Assembly: GCF_900107965.1 (NCBI RefSeq)
Contig: NZ_FNVU01000007.1
Span: 310,001-374,000 of the forward strand
Reading direction: 5' to 3'
Origin: Actinacidiphila yanglinensis
GTDB taxonomy: Bacteria > Actinomycetota > Actinomycetes > Streptomycetales > Streptomycetaceae
DNA length: 64,000 nt
The position numbers and the translations under genes were made by a program. Positions 48,077-57,066 of this stretch are shown in pieces; position 1 is the first letter of the stretch; each line of letters begins with the position of its first letter. A model generated the notes under the pieces. The model ran no database searches, had not been told where the DNA came from, and saw only the letters and a program-made list of their open reading frames with translations.

Positions 48077-49366
48077 TCAGGGACGTTCGAGGATCGCGGT
48101 GACCCCCTGCCCGCCGGCCGCGCAGACGGAGATCAGGCCCCGCCCGGGTGAGCCGCGCTCCGCGAGGAGTTGGGCGAGGGTTCCCACGATCCGGGCCCCG
48201 GTCGCGGCGAAGGGGTGCCCGGTGGCGAGGGAGGAGCCGGCGACGTTGAGCCGGGAGCGGTCGATCGGGCCGAGCGGTGCGGACCGGCCGAGCCGCTCGG
48301 CGCAGAACGCCTTGTCCTCCCATGCCGCGAGGGTCGCCAGGACCTGGGAGGCGAAGGCCTCGTGCACCTCGTAGAGGTCGAAGTCGCCCAGCCCGCACCC
48401 GGCCCGGTCGAGCATGCGCGGTACGGCGTAGGCGGGCGCCATCAGCAGCCCGTCGGCGTCGGGCCGGTCGGAGACGAAGTCGACCGCCGCCGTCTCGTAC
48501 GCGGTCAGGTACGCCAGCGGGGTCAGCCCCCGCTCGGCGGCCCACTCCTCGGAGCCGAGCAGGACGACGGCGGCCCCGTCGGTGAGCGGGGTGGAGTTGC
48601 CCGCGGTCATCGTCCCGCCGGGGCCGCCGTAGACCGGTTTGAGGCGGGCCAGCCTCTCGGGCGTGGAGTCGGGCCGCAGGTTCTGGTCGCGGTCCAGGCC
48701 CCGGTAGGGGCTCAGCAGCGGCGCGAAGAAGCCGCGGTCGTAGGCGGCGGCGAGGTTGCGGTGGCTGGCCGCGGCCAACTCGTCCTGGGCGGCACGGGTG
48801 ATGCCCCAGCGCTCGGCGGTGACGGCGGCGTGCTCGCCCATCGACAGGCCGGTGCGCGGCTCGGCGTTGCGCGGCACGTCGGGCACGAGGTGGCGGGGGC
48901 GCAGCCCGGCCAGCGCGCGGAGCCGGCCGGCCGTGGACTTCGCGCGGCGGGCGGCGAGCAGGGCGCGGCGCAACTCGTCGTTGACGCCGAGCGGCGCGTC
49001 GCTGGTGGTGTCGGCGCCGCCGGCGATGCCGGAGTCGATCACGCCGAGCGCGATCTTGGCGGCGACCGCGAAGACCGCTTGGAGGCCGGTGCCGCAGGCC
49101 TGCTGGATGTCGTAGGCGGGGGTGGCCGGGTCGAGCACCGAGCCGAGCACGGTCTCACGGGCGAGGTTGAAGTCGCGGGCGTGCTTGAGCACGGCCCCGG
49201 CCGCGAACTCCCCCACCTTCTCCCCGGTCAGCCCGTTGCGCGCGGCGAGCCCGTCCAGCGCGGCGGTGAGCATGTCCTGGTTGGACGCGGTGGCGTAGGG
49301 GCCGTCCGAGCGGGCGAAAGGGATGCGGTGGCCGGCGATGACGGCGACGCGGCGAACGGTATGCAT
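48077..49366 (-). CDS. thiolase (acetyl-CoA C-acyltransferase)
   Basis: A 429-residue thiolase for acyl-CoA condensation or cleavage. The nucleophilic Cys91 is in QQACGTGLQAVFA, the His in TGHPFAATGARI, and the second Cys in SVCAAGGQGVTAI near the end. The sequence most resembles FadI-type trifunctional thiolases. The ATG at 49366 is preferred because AGGAG lies six bases upstream; TTG at 49372 adds two residues. It is divergent from fabG, with a palindromic operator between. Confidence 0.92.
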   Translation of the reverse strand: MHTVRRVAVIAGHRIPFARSDGPYATASNQDMLTAALDGLAARNGLTGEKVGEFAAGAVLKHARDFNLARETVLGSVLDPATPAYDIQQACGTGLQAVFAVAAKIALGVIDSGIAGGADTTSDAPLGVNDELRRALLAARRAKSTAGRLRALAGLRPRHLVPDVPRNAEPRTGLSMGEHAAVTAERWGITRAAQDELAAASHRNLAAAYDRGFFAPLLSPYRGLDRDQNLRPDSTPERLARLKPVYGGPGGTMTAGNSTPLTDGAAVVLLGSEEWAAERGLTPLAYLTAYETAAVDFVSDRPDADGLLMAPAYAVPRMLDRAGCGLGDFDLYEVHEAFASQVLATLAAWEDKAFCAERLGRSAPLGPIDRSRLNVAGSSLATGHPFAATGARIVGTLAQLLAERGSPGRGLISVCAAGGQGVTAILERP

Positions 49367-49414
49367 ACGCAACTCCTGAGGGCTCTTGGCCGGAGCGACA
49401 ACTCACCAGTAGCC

Positions 49415-49444
49415 TTACCGGCGGTAAACTTACTCCAGAGTAAG
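49415..49444. promoter_or_regulatory. overlapping palindromic operators between thiolase and fabG
   Basis: TTACCGGCGGTAA (49415-49427) and CTTACTCCAGAGTAAG (49429-49444) are both palindromic, and the second overlaps the AAGGAG ribosome-binding site of fabG. Palindromes of this TTAC(T/C)...(A/G)GTAA type are usual for TetR-family regulators. Both divergent genes would be controlled. The TetR gene at 51741-52376 is the nearest candidate, but this is unproven. Confidence 0.65.
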
Positions 49445-49454
49445 GAGAAGGCCA

Positions 49455-50750
49455 ATGGCCGACCGCTATCTCCGCCTCTCCGGGACGGCCCCCGGCCGCT
49501 TCCTGACCCGTCGGCTCGGCCTGCCCCAACCGACCGCGCTGCGGCGGTGGTCGGCCACCACCCCCGAACTGGACGGTCCGGTGCTGCGGTTGGCCGCGGG
49601 CGAGACCGCGCCGCCCTCCGCCCCCGGGGAACCGGCCCCGGCCGCCGTGGTGCTGGACGCGACCGGCGTCACCGACCCGGCCGGCCTGCGAGCGGTGCGC
49701 GACAGCCTTCACCCGCTCGTACGGTCGCTCGCGGCATGCGGCCGGGTGGTGGTCCTCGGCTCCCCGCCGGACCCCGCGGACGTCCACCAGGCGGCCGCCC
49801 AGCAGGCGTTGGAGGGTTTCGTCCGCTCGCTCGGCAAGGAGATCGGCCGCGGCAGGACGGTGCAGCTGGTCCGGCTCGCGCCCGGCGCCGAGGCCGGCTC
49901 GACCCTGGAGTTCCTGCTCTCGCCCAAGTCGGCGTACGTCAGCGGGCAGGTGATCGAGGTCGGCCCCAGGACCGGCCCGGCCGCGGTCGAACCGGAAGGG
50001 GCGGGGGGAGCCGACGGCGCCGCCGCGACGCGTACCGCCCTGGTCACCGGGGCGGCCCGGGGCATCGGCGCGGCGGTCGCGGCCACGCTCGCCCGGGACG
50101 GCGCGCACGTGGTGTGCCTGGACGTGCCGCAGGCGGGCGAGGCGCTCACCGAGACCGCGACCCGGATCGGCGGCACCGCGCTCCCGCTGGACATCACCGC
50201 ACCCGACGCCGCCGAGCGGATCGCCGCGGCGGTACCCGGCGGGCTCGACATCCTCGTGCACAACGCCGGCATCACCCGGGACCGCAAGCTCGCCAACATG
50301 ACCGCCGAGGGCTGGGACGCGGTGATCGAGGTCAACCTCGCCGGCGTGCTGCGCGTCACCGACCACCTGCTGAAGACCGGCGCGGTCCGGCCGCACGGGC
50401 GGATCGTCGGTACCGCCTCCATCGCGGGCATCGCCGGCAACGTCGGCCAGACCAACTACGCCGCGTCCAAGGCGGGCATCATCGGCTTCGTCCGCGCGCT
50501 CGCCGCCTCCGCCGAGGTCCGTGAGCGCGGCATCACCGTCAACGCGGTCGCCCCCGGCTTCATCGAGACCCGGATGACCGCCGCCGTGCCGCTGGTCATC
50601 CGCGAGGCGGGGCGCCGGATGAACTCCCTCGGCCAGGGCGGCCTTCCGCAGGACGTCGCCGAGACGGTGGCCTGGTTCGCGGCGGCGGCCTCCGGCGGTG
50701 TCACCGGGCAGGTCGTCCGGGTCTGCGGGCAGTCCCTGCTGGGGGCGTGA
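49455..50750 (+). CDS. fabG: high-molecular-weight 3-oxoacyl-ACP/CoA reductase (FabG4-like)
   Basis: A 431-residue short-chain dehydrogenase. The first about 190 residues are a degenerate Rossmann-like domain (no Gly motif), followed by a complete SDR domain with TGAARGIG near 199-206, NAGI and the catalytic Ser plus Tyr335/Lys339 in NYAASKAG. This architecture is HMW-FabG (mycobacterial FabG4 type), which acts on 3-oxoacyl-CoA. The ATG at 49455 has AAGGAG overlapping the operator. It is followed directly by the MaoC gene, ATG one base after the stop. Confidence 0.93.
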   Translation: MADRYLRLSGTAPGRFLTRRLGLPQPTALRRWSATTPELDGPVLRLAAGETAPPSAPGEPAPAAVVLDATGVTDPAGLRAVRDSLHPLVRSLAACGRVVVLGSPPDPADVHQAAAQQALEGFVRSLGKEIGRGRTVQLVRLAPGAEAGSTLEFLLSPKSAYVSGQVIEVGPRTGPAAVEPEGAGGADGAAATRTALVTGAARGIGAAVAATLARDGAHVVCLDVPQAGEALTETATRIGGTALPLDITAPDAAERIAAAVPGGLDILVHNAGITRDRKLANMTAEGWDAVIEVNLAGVLRVTDHLLKTGAVRPHGRIVGTASIAGIAGNVGQTNYAASKAGIIGFVRALAASAEVRERGITVNAVAPGFIETRMTAAVPLVIREAGRRMNSLGQGGLPQDVAETVAWFAAAASGGVTGQVVRVCGQSLLGA

Positions 50751-50751
50751 G

Positions 50752-51582
50752 ATGCCGCTGCTGCTCACCCTGGGGCGCGGCGCACTGACCGGCCTCGCCA
50801 AGAAGCCCTCGGCCGGGGCCGTGCTGCCGGACCTGCGGCTGACGGCGCCGGGCGTCCGCGTCGACCCGGCGCGGCTGGCCCGGTACGCCGAGGTGTGCGG
50901 CTACTCCCCCGGTTCGGAACTCCTTCCCCTGACCTACCCGCACATCCTCGGATTCCCGCTGGCCGCGCGCATCATGGCGGCCAGGGAGTTCCCGCTGCCG
51001 CTGATGGGGCTGGTGCACACCTCGATCGAGATCACCGCGCACCTTCCGCTGACCGTTCGGGACCGGCCCGAACTCGCCGTCCACGCGGAGGAGTTGCGAC
51101 CCCACCGGCGCGGCACCGAGGTGACCTTCGTCACCGAGGCGCGGCTGCCCGGGGAGGAGTTGCCGCGGTGGACCGACCGCAGTACGTACCTGGCCCGGCA
51201 CCCCGTCGCCGAGTCCCCGCCCGGCGCGCCCGCCGCGCCCGAACTCCGTGAGGTTCCCGCGCCTCCCGCGCTTCCCGCGGTCGAGGAGTGGCGGCTGCCC
51301 GCGGACCTCGGGCGCCGCCATGCCCGCGTGTCCGGCGACTACAACCCGATCCACCTCCACCCCTGGACGGCCCGCCCGCTCGGCTTCCCCCGCGCGATCG
51401 TCCACGGCATGTGGTCGGTGGCCCGCGTAGCCGCTGCGCTCGGCCTGACGGAAAGGGTGCGCGCCGAGTTCCGCGCGCCGGTCCCGCTGCCCTCCACGGT
51501 CACCTTCGCCGCCCACGGCCCCCGCTTCGAGCTCCGCTCCCTCCACAAGGTCCACCTCGTGGGCTCCTCAGGGTGCCCCTGA
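50752..51582 (+). CDS. MaoC-type dehydratase/hydratase
   Basis: A 276-residue double-hotdog (R)-3-hydroxyacyl dehydratase. The hydratase-2 motif is DYNPIHLHPWTARPLGFPRAIVHGM, where the usual DxNPIHxDxxxAxxxGF has His-Pro in place of the second Asp; the catalytic Asp and His are present. The ATG at 50752 follows fabG by one base (TGA-G-ATG), indicating coupling. With the reductase it would interconvert 3-oxoacyl and enoyl thioesters. The frame ends in the dispersed repeat. Confidence 0.9.
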   Translation: MPLLLTLGRGALTGLAKKPSAGAVLPDLRLTAPGVRVDPARLARYAEVCGYSPGSELLPLTYPHILGFPLAARIMAAREFPLPLMGLVHTSIEITAHLPLTVRDRPELAVHAEELRPHRRGTEVTFVTEARLPGEELPRWTDRSTYLARHPVAESPPGAPAAPELREVPAPPALPAVEEWRLPADLGRRHARVSGDYNPIHLHPWTARPLGFPRAIVHGMWSVARVAAALGLTERVRAEFRAPVPLPSTVTFAAHGPRFELRSLHKVHLVGSSGCP

Positions 51583-51735
51583 CCCGCCCGGCTGCCCCGT
51601 TCTGCCGGCTACGGGACCTTGCGGTCCGCGGTGGTTGTCCGCGCAGTTCCCCGCGCCCCTGGTGGGTGCGGGTCCTTCCGCGAAAAGAGGGTCGCAACGA
51701 GTTGGTGAGCTTCTTTTCTCGGAGAAGCCGCACCT
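51560..51735. repeat. dispersed streptomycete intergenic repeat, copy 2
   Basis: The gap between MaoC and TetR (and the last bases of MaoC) contains GCGCAGTTCCCCGCGCCCC at 51641-51659, the exact reverse complement of 2463-2481. It is preceded by GGGTGCCCCTGA and followed by CCGCGAAAAGAGG. A short hairpin GCTTCT / AGAAGC lies at 51709-51728. Being convergent with no other terminator, it may serve as one. Confidence 0.65.
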
Positions 51736-51740
51736 ACAGC

Positions 51741-52376
51741 TCAGGGCGCCCAGGTGACTCCGGTGAGGAGGTTGCCGAGCCCCGCCCAGGCAAAGTTCAT
51801 GAGGGTCGCGGCGGCCTCCCGCCCCCCAAGGGACGACCCCGCCAGGGACTCCGCCGCACCCACCAACGCAAGCGCCAGCCCCCTCGCCTCGTCCTCGGGA
51901 AGCCGCGGCCCGCACGGCGCTGCCCGCGCGGCGGACCCGATCAGGGACGTGACGAAGTCGACGATCTCCACCCGCATCGCGGCCACCTCCTCCCCGGACG
52001 GCGCCCCGCTGCTGCGGGCGTGCCCGTGGAGGAGGGTCCAGCCGTCACGGTGCTCGGCGGTGTGCCGGAAGAACCCGAGCAGCCCGGACCACAACTGGCG
52101 GTCCGGCGGCGCGCCGGTCTCGACCGCGGCCCGCACCGCCGCGCTGAGCGCCCCCGCCTCGCGCCGCACGCACGCGGCGAACAACTCGTCCTTGGACTTG
52201 AGGTAGAGGTAGACCAGCGGCTTGCTGACCCCGGCCGCGACCGCGATCTCGTCCATGGAGGTGGCGCGGTAGCCGCGGCGGGCGAAGACCGCCACCGCCG
52301 CGTCCAGCATCTGCTGTTCGCGGACCGCCCGCGGCACCCGCGGGGCGCGCTTGCCGTGCGTCTCCACTGGCGCCAC
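51741..52376 (-). CDS. TetR-family transcriptional regulator
   Basis: A 211-residue repressor. The helix-turn-helix is RATSMDEIAVAAGVSKPLVYLYLKSKDELFAACV (about residues 35-68), and the remaining C-terminal domain is ligand-binding, Ala/Leu-rich. The ATG at 52376 is the first in-frame start. It lies at the end of the thiolase/FabG/MaoC/acyl-ligase block and is convergent with MaoC, so it may control that block through the operator at 49415-49444 with acyl-CoA as ligand, which is inference. Confidence 0.9.
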   Translation of the reverse strand: MAPVETHGKRAPRVPRAVREQQMLDAAVAVFARRGYRATSMDEIAVAAGVSKPLVYLYLKSKDELFAACVRREAGALSAAVRAAVETGAPPDRQLWSGLLGFFRHTAEHRDGWTLLHGHARSSGAPSGEEVAAMRVEIVDFVTSLIGSAARAAPCGPRLPEDEARGLALALVGAAESLAGSSLGGREAAATLMNFAWAGLGNLLTGVTWAP

Positions 52377-52421
52377 CCCCCCTTGGTCTGCGCGCGGTCG
52401 CGGTCGCGGGGACCGGCCCGG

Positions 52422-52736
52422 TCAGACGGTGTGCGGCTCCCCGCCGCGGGCGACCTCGCGGGCCTCGTCGTCGGCCTCGTCCTCCTGGCCGGCGGCGGCC
52501 GCGAGGTTGAGCCGGGTGCGCTCGACCCGGTCGGAGACCTGGGCGGCGGCCTGCTCGCGAACGCCGCGCAGCAGCACCCAGCTCAGCGGCGCCGAGACGA
52601 CCAGGGCGAGCAGGGCGACCCACAGGTAGTTCGAGTCACCGAGCCCGGCCGGCAGGGCGTGCAGCCGGACGAGGCCCCAGATGACCCCGAAGCTGGCGAC
52701 GATGAGGCCGAAGCGCAGTGCGGTGTATCGGAGCAT
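52422..52736 (-). CDS. DUF4229-like small membrane protein
   Basis: A 104-residue protein with two transmembrane helices at about residues 5-25 and 38-58, followed by a charged Glu/Asp/Ala-rich cytoplasmic tail. The helices and VREQAAAQVSDRVERTR resemble actinobacterial DUF4229 proteins of unknown function, commonly near menaquinone genes in this lineage. The ATG at 52736 starts directly at the first helix (MLRYTALRF); the longer frame to 52826 is less likely. Confidence 0.75.
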   Translation of the reverse strand: MLRYTALRFGLIVASFGVIWGLVRLHALPAGLGDSNYLWVALLALVVSAPLSWVLLRGVREQAAAQVSDRVERTRLNLAAAAGQEDEADDEAREVARGGEPHTV

Positions 52737-52856
52737 GCGTCCAGTGAAGCACGCGGCGATCCGGACCTTCGGAGCGCCCCCGCCCGAAGGGCCCGGCCGG
52801 CGCCGCGAACCGCGGGACCGCCGCACCTGACGGGCGCGGCGCGTGACGCTCCCGGG

Positions 52857-53378
52857 TCAGAGCGGGAGCAGCAGCACGATGTCGTCGCGGTCGTCGCCGG
52901 GGGCGACCCGGATCGCGCCCGGCACCCGGCCGACCTCCTTGTATCCGCAGGAGGCGTAGAAACGCTCGACGCCGACCCCGCCACGGCAGGTCAGCCGGAT
53001 CGCCTCGATGCCGTCCAGGCCGCGCGCGGCCTGCTCGACCGCGGCCATGAGGTCCCGGCCGTACCCCTTGCCCTGGTGGCGCGGGTGGACCATGACCGTG
53101 TAGAGCCAGATCCAGTGGGTCATCAGCCGGTGCGCGTTGTAGGTGAGGAACGCGGTCGCGGCGATCCGGCCGTCCTCGTCGCGGCCGACCAGCAGCCGGC
53201 GCCGCCCCGCCTCGACCGCGCCGATCGACTCCGCCATGGTCGGCGCTATCTCCTCGGCGGTGGCGGGCGGCACGAAGCCGACCGCGCCACCCGCGTTGGT
53301 CACGTCCGTCCACAGCGCGAGGACCCCCGCGCGCAGGTCGTCGTCGAGCACCGGATCGAGCTGGAAGGTAAGCGCCAT
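52857..53378 (-). CDS. GNAT-family N-acetyltransferase
   Basis: A 173-residue acetyltransferase. The acetyl-CoA binding motif A is VMVHPRHQGKGYGRDLMAAVEQAARG, followed by VERFYASCGYKEVGRVPG near the end. The substrate is unknown. It is 56 bases from mqnE and transcribed in the same direction, but no menaquinone step needs an acetyltransferase. Confidence 0.9.
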   Translation of the reverse strand: MALTFQLDPVLDDDLRAGVLALWTDVTNAGGAVGFVPPATAEEIAPTMAESIGAVEAGRRRLLVGRDEDGRIAATAFLTYNAHRLMTHWIWLYTVMVHPRHQGKGYGRDLMAAVEQAARGLDGIEAIRLTCRGGVGVERFYASCGYKEVGRVPGAIRVAPGDDRDDIVLLLPL

Positions 53379-53434
53379 AACAGCAGACTACCCATTACCG
53401 CCGACCGGCTCCCACCGATTTCGTGTCGGCCGGA

Positions 53435-54598
53435 TCACACCCGCATCGGCTGCGGCGACTCCCGGCGGTCCCCGTCCGGACCCGGGTACTCGCGGATGAT
53501 CTCGTACCGGGTGTTGCGCTCCACCGGGCGGAAGCCGGCGTCCCGGATCAGGTCGAGGATGTCGTCGCGGGTGAGCTTGTTGGGCGTGCCGTAGTCGTCC
53601 GCGTCATGGGTGATCTTGTACTCGACGACCGAGCCGTCCATGTCGTCCGCGCCGTGGTTGAGGGCGAGTTGGGCCGTGGACAGGCCGTGCATCACCCAGA
53701 ACACCTTCACGTGCGGCACGTTGTCGAACAGCAGCCGGGACACCGCGAAGGTCTTCAGCGCCTCCGCCCCGGTGGCCATGGTGGTGCGGGCCTGGAGGGT
53801 GTTGCGGATCTTGCCGTCCTTCATGTCCACGAAGTCGTGCTGGTAGCGCAGCGGGATGAAGACCTGGAAACCGCCGGTCTCGTCCTGGAGTTCGCGCAGC
53901 CGCAGCACGTGGTCGACGCGGTGCCGGGGCTCCTCGATGTGGCCGTAGAGCATCGTCGCCGGGGTCTTGAGGCCCTTGGAGTGCGCCAGCCGGTGGATGC
54001 GGGACCAGTCCTCCCAGTGGGTGCGGTGGTCGACGATGTGCTGCCGCACCTCCCAGTCGAAGATCTCGGCGCCGCCGCCGGTGAGCGACTCCAGGCCCGC
54101 GTCGATGAGTTCGTCCAGGATCTCGGAGGCGGGCAGGCCGGAGATCGTCTCGAAGTGGTGGATCTCGGTGGCGGTGAACGCCTTCAGCGACACCTGCGGC
54201 AGCGCCTCCTTCAGCGCCTTCAGCGACCGCGGGTAGTACCGCCACGGCAGGGTCGGGTGCAGGCCGTTGACGATGTGCAGTTCGGTGAGGTTGTCGCCCT
54301 CCATGGCCTTGGCCAGCCGGACGGCCTCCTCGATCCGCATCGTGTACGCGTCCTTCTCACCCGGCTTGCGCTGGAAGGAGCAGTACGCGCAGGACGCGGT
54401 GCACACGTTGGTCATGTTCAGGTGACGGTTGACGTTGAAGTGGACCACGTCGCCGTTCTTGCGGGTGCGCACCTCGTGGGCGAGGCCGCCCAACCACGCG
54501 AGGTCGTCGGACTCGTAGAGCGCGACCCCGTCCTCGCGGGTCAGCCGTTCACCGGCGTGGACCTTCTCCTCCAGCTCGCGCTTGAGCCCAGCGTCCAT
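53435..54598 (-). CDS. mqnE: aminofutalosine synthase MqnE
   Basis: A 387-residue radical-SAM enzyme joining 3-enolpyruvylbenzoate to SAM to form 6-amino-6-deoxyfutalosine. The cluster motif CTASCAYC has Cys66, Cys70 and Cys73. Family segments are HIVNGLHPTLPWRYYPRSLKAL, GGGAEIFDWEVRQHIVDH and FWVMHGLSTAQLALNHGADDMDGS. GAGGAGAG precedes the ATG by eight bases. It is the partner of mqnA and mqnC. Confidence 0.95.
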   Translation of the reverse strand: MDAGLKRELEEKVHAGERLTREDGVALYESDDLAWLGGLAHEVRTRKNGDVVHFNVNRHLNMTNVCTASCAYCSFQRKPGEKDAYTMRIEEAVRLAKAMEGDNLTELHIVNGLHPTLPWRYYPRSLKALKEALPQVSLKAFTATEIHHFETISGLPASEILDELIDAGLESLTGGGAEIFDWEVRQHIVDHRTHWEDWSRIHRLAHSKGLKTPATMLYGHIEEPRHRVDHVLRLRELQDETGGFQVFIPLRYQHDFVDMKDGKIRNTLQARTTMATGAEALKTFAVSRLLFDNVPHVKVFWVMHGLSTAQLALNHGADDMDGSVVEYKITHDADDYGTPNKLTRDDILDLIRDAGFRPVERNTRYEIIREYPGPDGDRRESPQPMRV

Positions 54599-54697
54599 GT
54601 GTGTCGTCTCTCCTCGTACCCGTTGTGCCTGCGGCCCTGCTGCCCTGCTCGGCCCACCCGACGGTACTCCCCTGGTCCCGGGCCGGATCGACCCCCG

Positions 54698-55153
54698 TCA
54701 CACCTCTTCGGGAAGCTGCCCGACGCGGTTCTCCCACTTGGTGGAGAGCACGATGGTGGTCCGGGTCCTGGCCACGCCCTTGGTGCCGGACAGCCGGCGG
54801 ATGGTGTGTTCGAGGCCGTCCACGTCGCCGACCCGCACCTTGAGCATGTACGAGTCGTCGCCCGCGATGAACCAGCAGTCCTCGATCTCGCCCAGGTCCG
54901 ACAGCCGCCGGGCCACCTCCTCGTGGTCGGCGGCGTCCGAGAGCTGGAGGCCGACCAGGGCGGTCACCCCCAGCCCCATCGCGGCGGGGGCGACGGTCGC
55001 GCGGTAACCGGTGATCACGCCCGCCTGCTCCAGGCGGTTGATCCGGTCGGTGACGCTCGGTCCCGACAGGCCGACGAGCCGGCCCAGCTCCGCATAGGAC
55101 GCCCGGCCGTTCTCGCGCAACGCCTGGATGAGCTGCCTGTCCACCGCGTCCAT
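54698..55153 (-). CDS. Lrp/AsnC-family transcriptional regulator
   Basis: A 151-residue feast/famine regulator. An N-terminal winged helix-turn-helix (DRQLIQALRENGRASYAELGRLVGLSGPSVTDRINRLEQAGVI) is followed by the RAM/ligand-binding domain. The ATG at 55153 with GGGAGG about ten bases upstream gives the normal length. It sits between mqnE and a UbiX-type gene; whether it controls either is unknown. Confidence 0.92.
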   Translation of the reverse strand: MDAVDRQLIQALRENGRASYAELGRLVGLSGPSVTDRINRLEQAGVITGYRATVAPAAMGLGVTALVGLQLSDAADHEEVARRLSDLGEIEDCWFIAGDDSYMLKVRVGDVDGLEHTIRRLSGTKGVARTRTTIVLSTKWENRVGQLPEEV

Positions 55154-55317
55154 CGGATTGGACCCTCCCGTTCGCCTGGTGACTGCGCTGTCAGGACACG
55201 AATCTAAGGCATGAAACGGTTCCTGCCCTCTCCATTGCCGCCTCTCGGCCCCCCAAGGCTTCGACCCGCTGCCGGCGCCCGGCCGCGACCGGTCCCCCGC
55301 CTCCGGACCGCGGCGGC

Positions 55318-56094
55318 CTACTCCGGGCGCTCGGCCTCGCCCGCCGCGCCCGGCTCCCCCGGGGCCGCCCCGCCCAGTTCCCCGGTCCACCGCCGGTAGA
55401 GCCGGTGCGGCACCCCGGCGGCGTCCAGCACCCGCCCGGCCACGAAGTCCACCAGCTCCTGCGCGGTGGTACCACCCGCGTAGAACGCCGGCGAGGCGGG
55501 CAGCACCACCGCGCCCGCGTCGTCCAGCGCGGTGAGCTGACGCAGCGTCTGACCGCTGAGCGGGGTCTCGCGCACCGCGACCACCAGCGGCCGGCGCTCC
55601 TTGAGGGTCACCCCGGCCGCACGCTGGAGCAGGTCCTTGGACAGGCCCAACGCCACCCCGGCCACGCACGCGGTGCTGGCCGGCACGATCAGCATGCCCT
55701 TGGCCGGATACGAACCCGAGGACGGGCCGGCCGCGAGGTCACCGGCGGACCAGTACCGGACGGCCGCCAGGTCGGGGCCGGGCCGGAAGGCGTCCGGACG
55801 GCCGTCCGCGCCGCGGGCCAGCCACCGCGACAGGTCCTCGCGCCAGTGCCCGTCCCGGATCGCCGCCCCGGTCTCGTCGAGCAGGGTCAGCCGGGCGGCG
55901 CGGCTGACCACCAGGTCCACGCTCTCCCCCGCGTCCAGCAACGCCCGCAGCACGGACGCCGCGTACGGGGTGCCCGAGGCACCGGAGACACCGACGATCC
56001 ACGGGGTGCGCCCGCCGCCGTCCGGGCCCGCGGACACGCTTGCGCCCACACCCGCACTTGCACCCGCATTCCCATCCGTGCCCGTGTCGTCCAC
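55318..56094 (-). CDS. ubiX: UbiX-type flavin prenyltransferase
   Basis: A 258-residue flavin prenyltransferase that makes prenylated FMN for a UbiD decarboxylase. Motifs are VGVSGASGTPYAASVLRALLDAG, GSYPAKGMLIVPASTACVAGVALGLSKDLLQRAAGVTLKE and RPLVVAVRETPLSGQTLRQL. An about 30-residue Gly/Ala-rich N-terminal and a Pro/Glu C-terminal tail extend the fold. The start is GTG at 56094. With UbiD at 59342-60793 and the mqnP-type gene it belongs to the late futalosine pathway; names such as MqnM/MqnL are used for these partners. Confidence 0.9.
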   Translation of the reverse strand: MDDTGTDGNAGASAGVGASVSAGPDGGGRTPWIVGVSGASGTPYAASVLRALLDAGESVDLVVSRAARLTLLDETGAAIRDGHWREDLSRWLARGADGRPDAFRPGPDLAAVRYWSAGDLAAGPSSGSYPAKGMLIVPASTACVAGVALGLSKDLLQRAAGVTLKERRPLVVAVRETPLSGQTLRQLTALDDAGAVVLPASPAFYAGGTTAQELVDFVAGRVLDAAGVPHRLYRRWTGELGGAAPGEPGAAGEAERPE

Positions 56095-56269
56095 GCGGTC
56101 GAGCGTAGCCGCGACCTGCGGAAGGCGCGGCCCCGGGCGGTTTCGGACCGTTCTCCGACGCTACGAGCGATTCGGTCCGTTCGCGCCCCGTGTGACGGGA
56201 ACCGCAGCCGATGTCGGTCGCGTCGTGCACACTGGGAGGACTGAACGATGGGGGAATCGGGGGGATTCG

Positions 56270-56923
56270 GTGGCGTACGGACGTACCGCGTCACGCGCCG
56301 GTCACCGGGGGGTGCTGCCGGCGCCGCTGCGCGTCACGAACCGGGCCGCGTGTGCCGCGCTGCTGATGCTGGCCTGGGTGGCGCTGCTGTGGGGGCTGGA
56401 GATCGCCGACGTGGCGACCGGTCACCGGCTGGACGGCTTCGGCATCGAGCCGCGCCGGGCGAGCGAGCTGGCGGACATCGTGCCGTCGGCCTTCACCCAC
56501 TTCGGGTTCGCGCACCTGGCCTCCAACACCCTTCCGCTGCTGGTGCTCGGCTTCATCGCCGCCCTGCGCGGGATCGGCCGCTTCCTGGCGGTGGCGTTCG
56601 CCATCATCGTGATCGACGGGCTCGGGGTGTGGGCGCTCGCTCCCGCGCACAGCAACACCGCCGGCGCGTCCGGCCTGATCTTCGGGCTGTTCGCCTACCT
56701 CGTGGTGCGCGGCTTCGTGGACGGCCGCGTGCTCGACCTCGTGGTGGGCCTGCTGGTCGGGGCGTACTACGGCACCTCCATCCTCTGGGGCGTGCTGCCG
56801 GTGCACTCCGGCGTCTCGTGGCAGGGCCATCTCTTCGGCCTGGTGGGCGGGGTGGCCTCGGCCTACCTGTTCCGGGACCGGCCCGCCGAGGTGCGCCCCC
56901 GCGAATCGCCCCACCCGGTCTGA
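56270..56923 (+). CDS. rhomboid family intramembrane serine protease
   Basis: A 217-residue membrane protease with six to seven helices. The active-site motif is GASG (Ser134) in NTAGASGLIFGLFAYLV, with His187 in WQGHLFGLVGGV and Asn86 in AHLASNTLPL. All three expected residues are present. The start is uncertain: GTG at 56270 has GGGGGA before it, and the longer frame upstream lies antisense to ubiX. The substrate is unknown. Confidence 0.9.
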   Translation: MAYGRTASRAGHRGVLPAPLRVTNRAACAALLMLAWVALLWGLEIADVATGHRLDGFGIEPRRASELADIVPSAFTHFGFAHLASNTLPLLVLGFIAALRGIGRFLAVAFAIIVIDGLGVWALAPAHSNTAGASGLIFGLFAYLVVRGFVDGRVLDLVVGLLVGAYYGTSILWGVLPVHSGVSWQGHLFGLVGGVASAYLFRDRPAEVRPRESPHPV

Positions 56924-57066
56924 GCGTTGCCGGACCCCGGCAACCAACCGACCCGAAACTCGCCGCGAACAACCCCGGTGAAGGCACAGCCCCCGCACAG
57001 TTACGCTTCTGCTCCGCTGGTCAGCTCACCACCACTTCTTCTTCCTAGGAGTTCGTCATCATCAGC

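Noticed and set aside
46039-49372. Several 500-780 codon frames on the opposite strand
   Set aside because: They are antisense to the ligase and thiolase, Arg/Gly/Ala-rich and match no family pattern.
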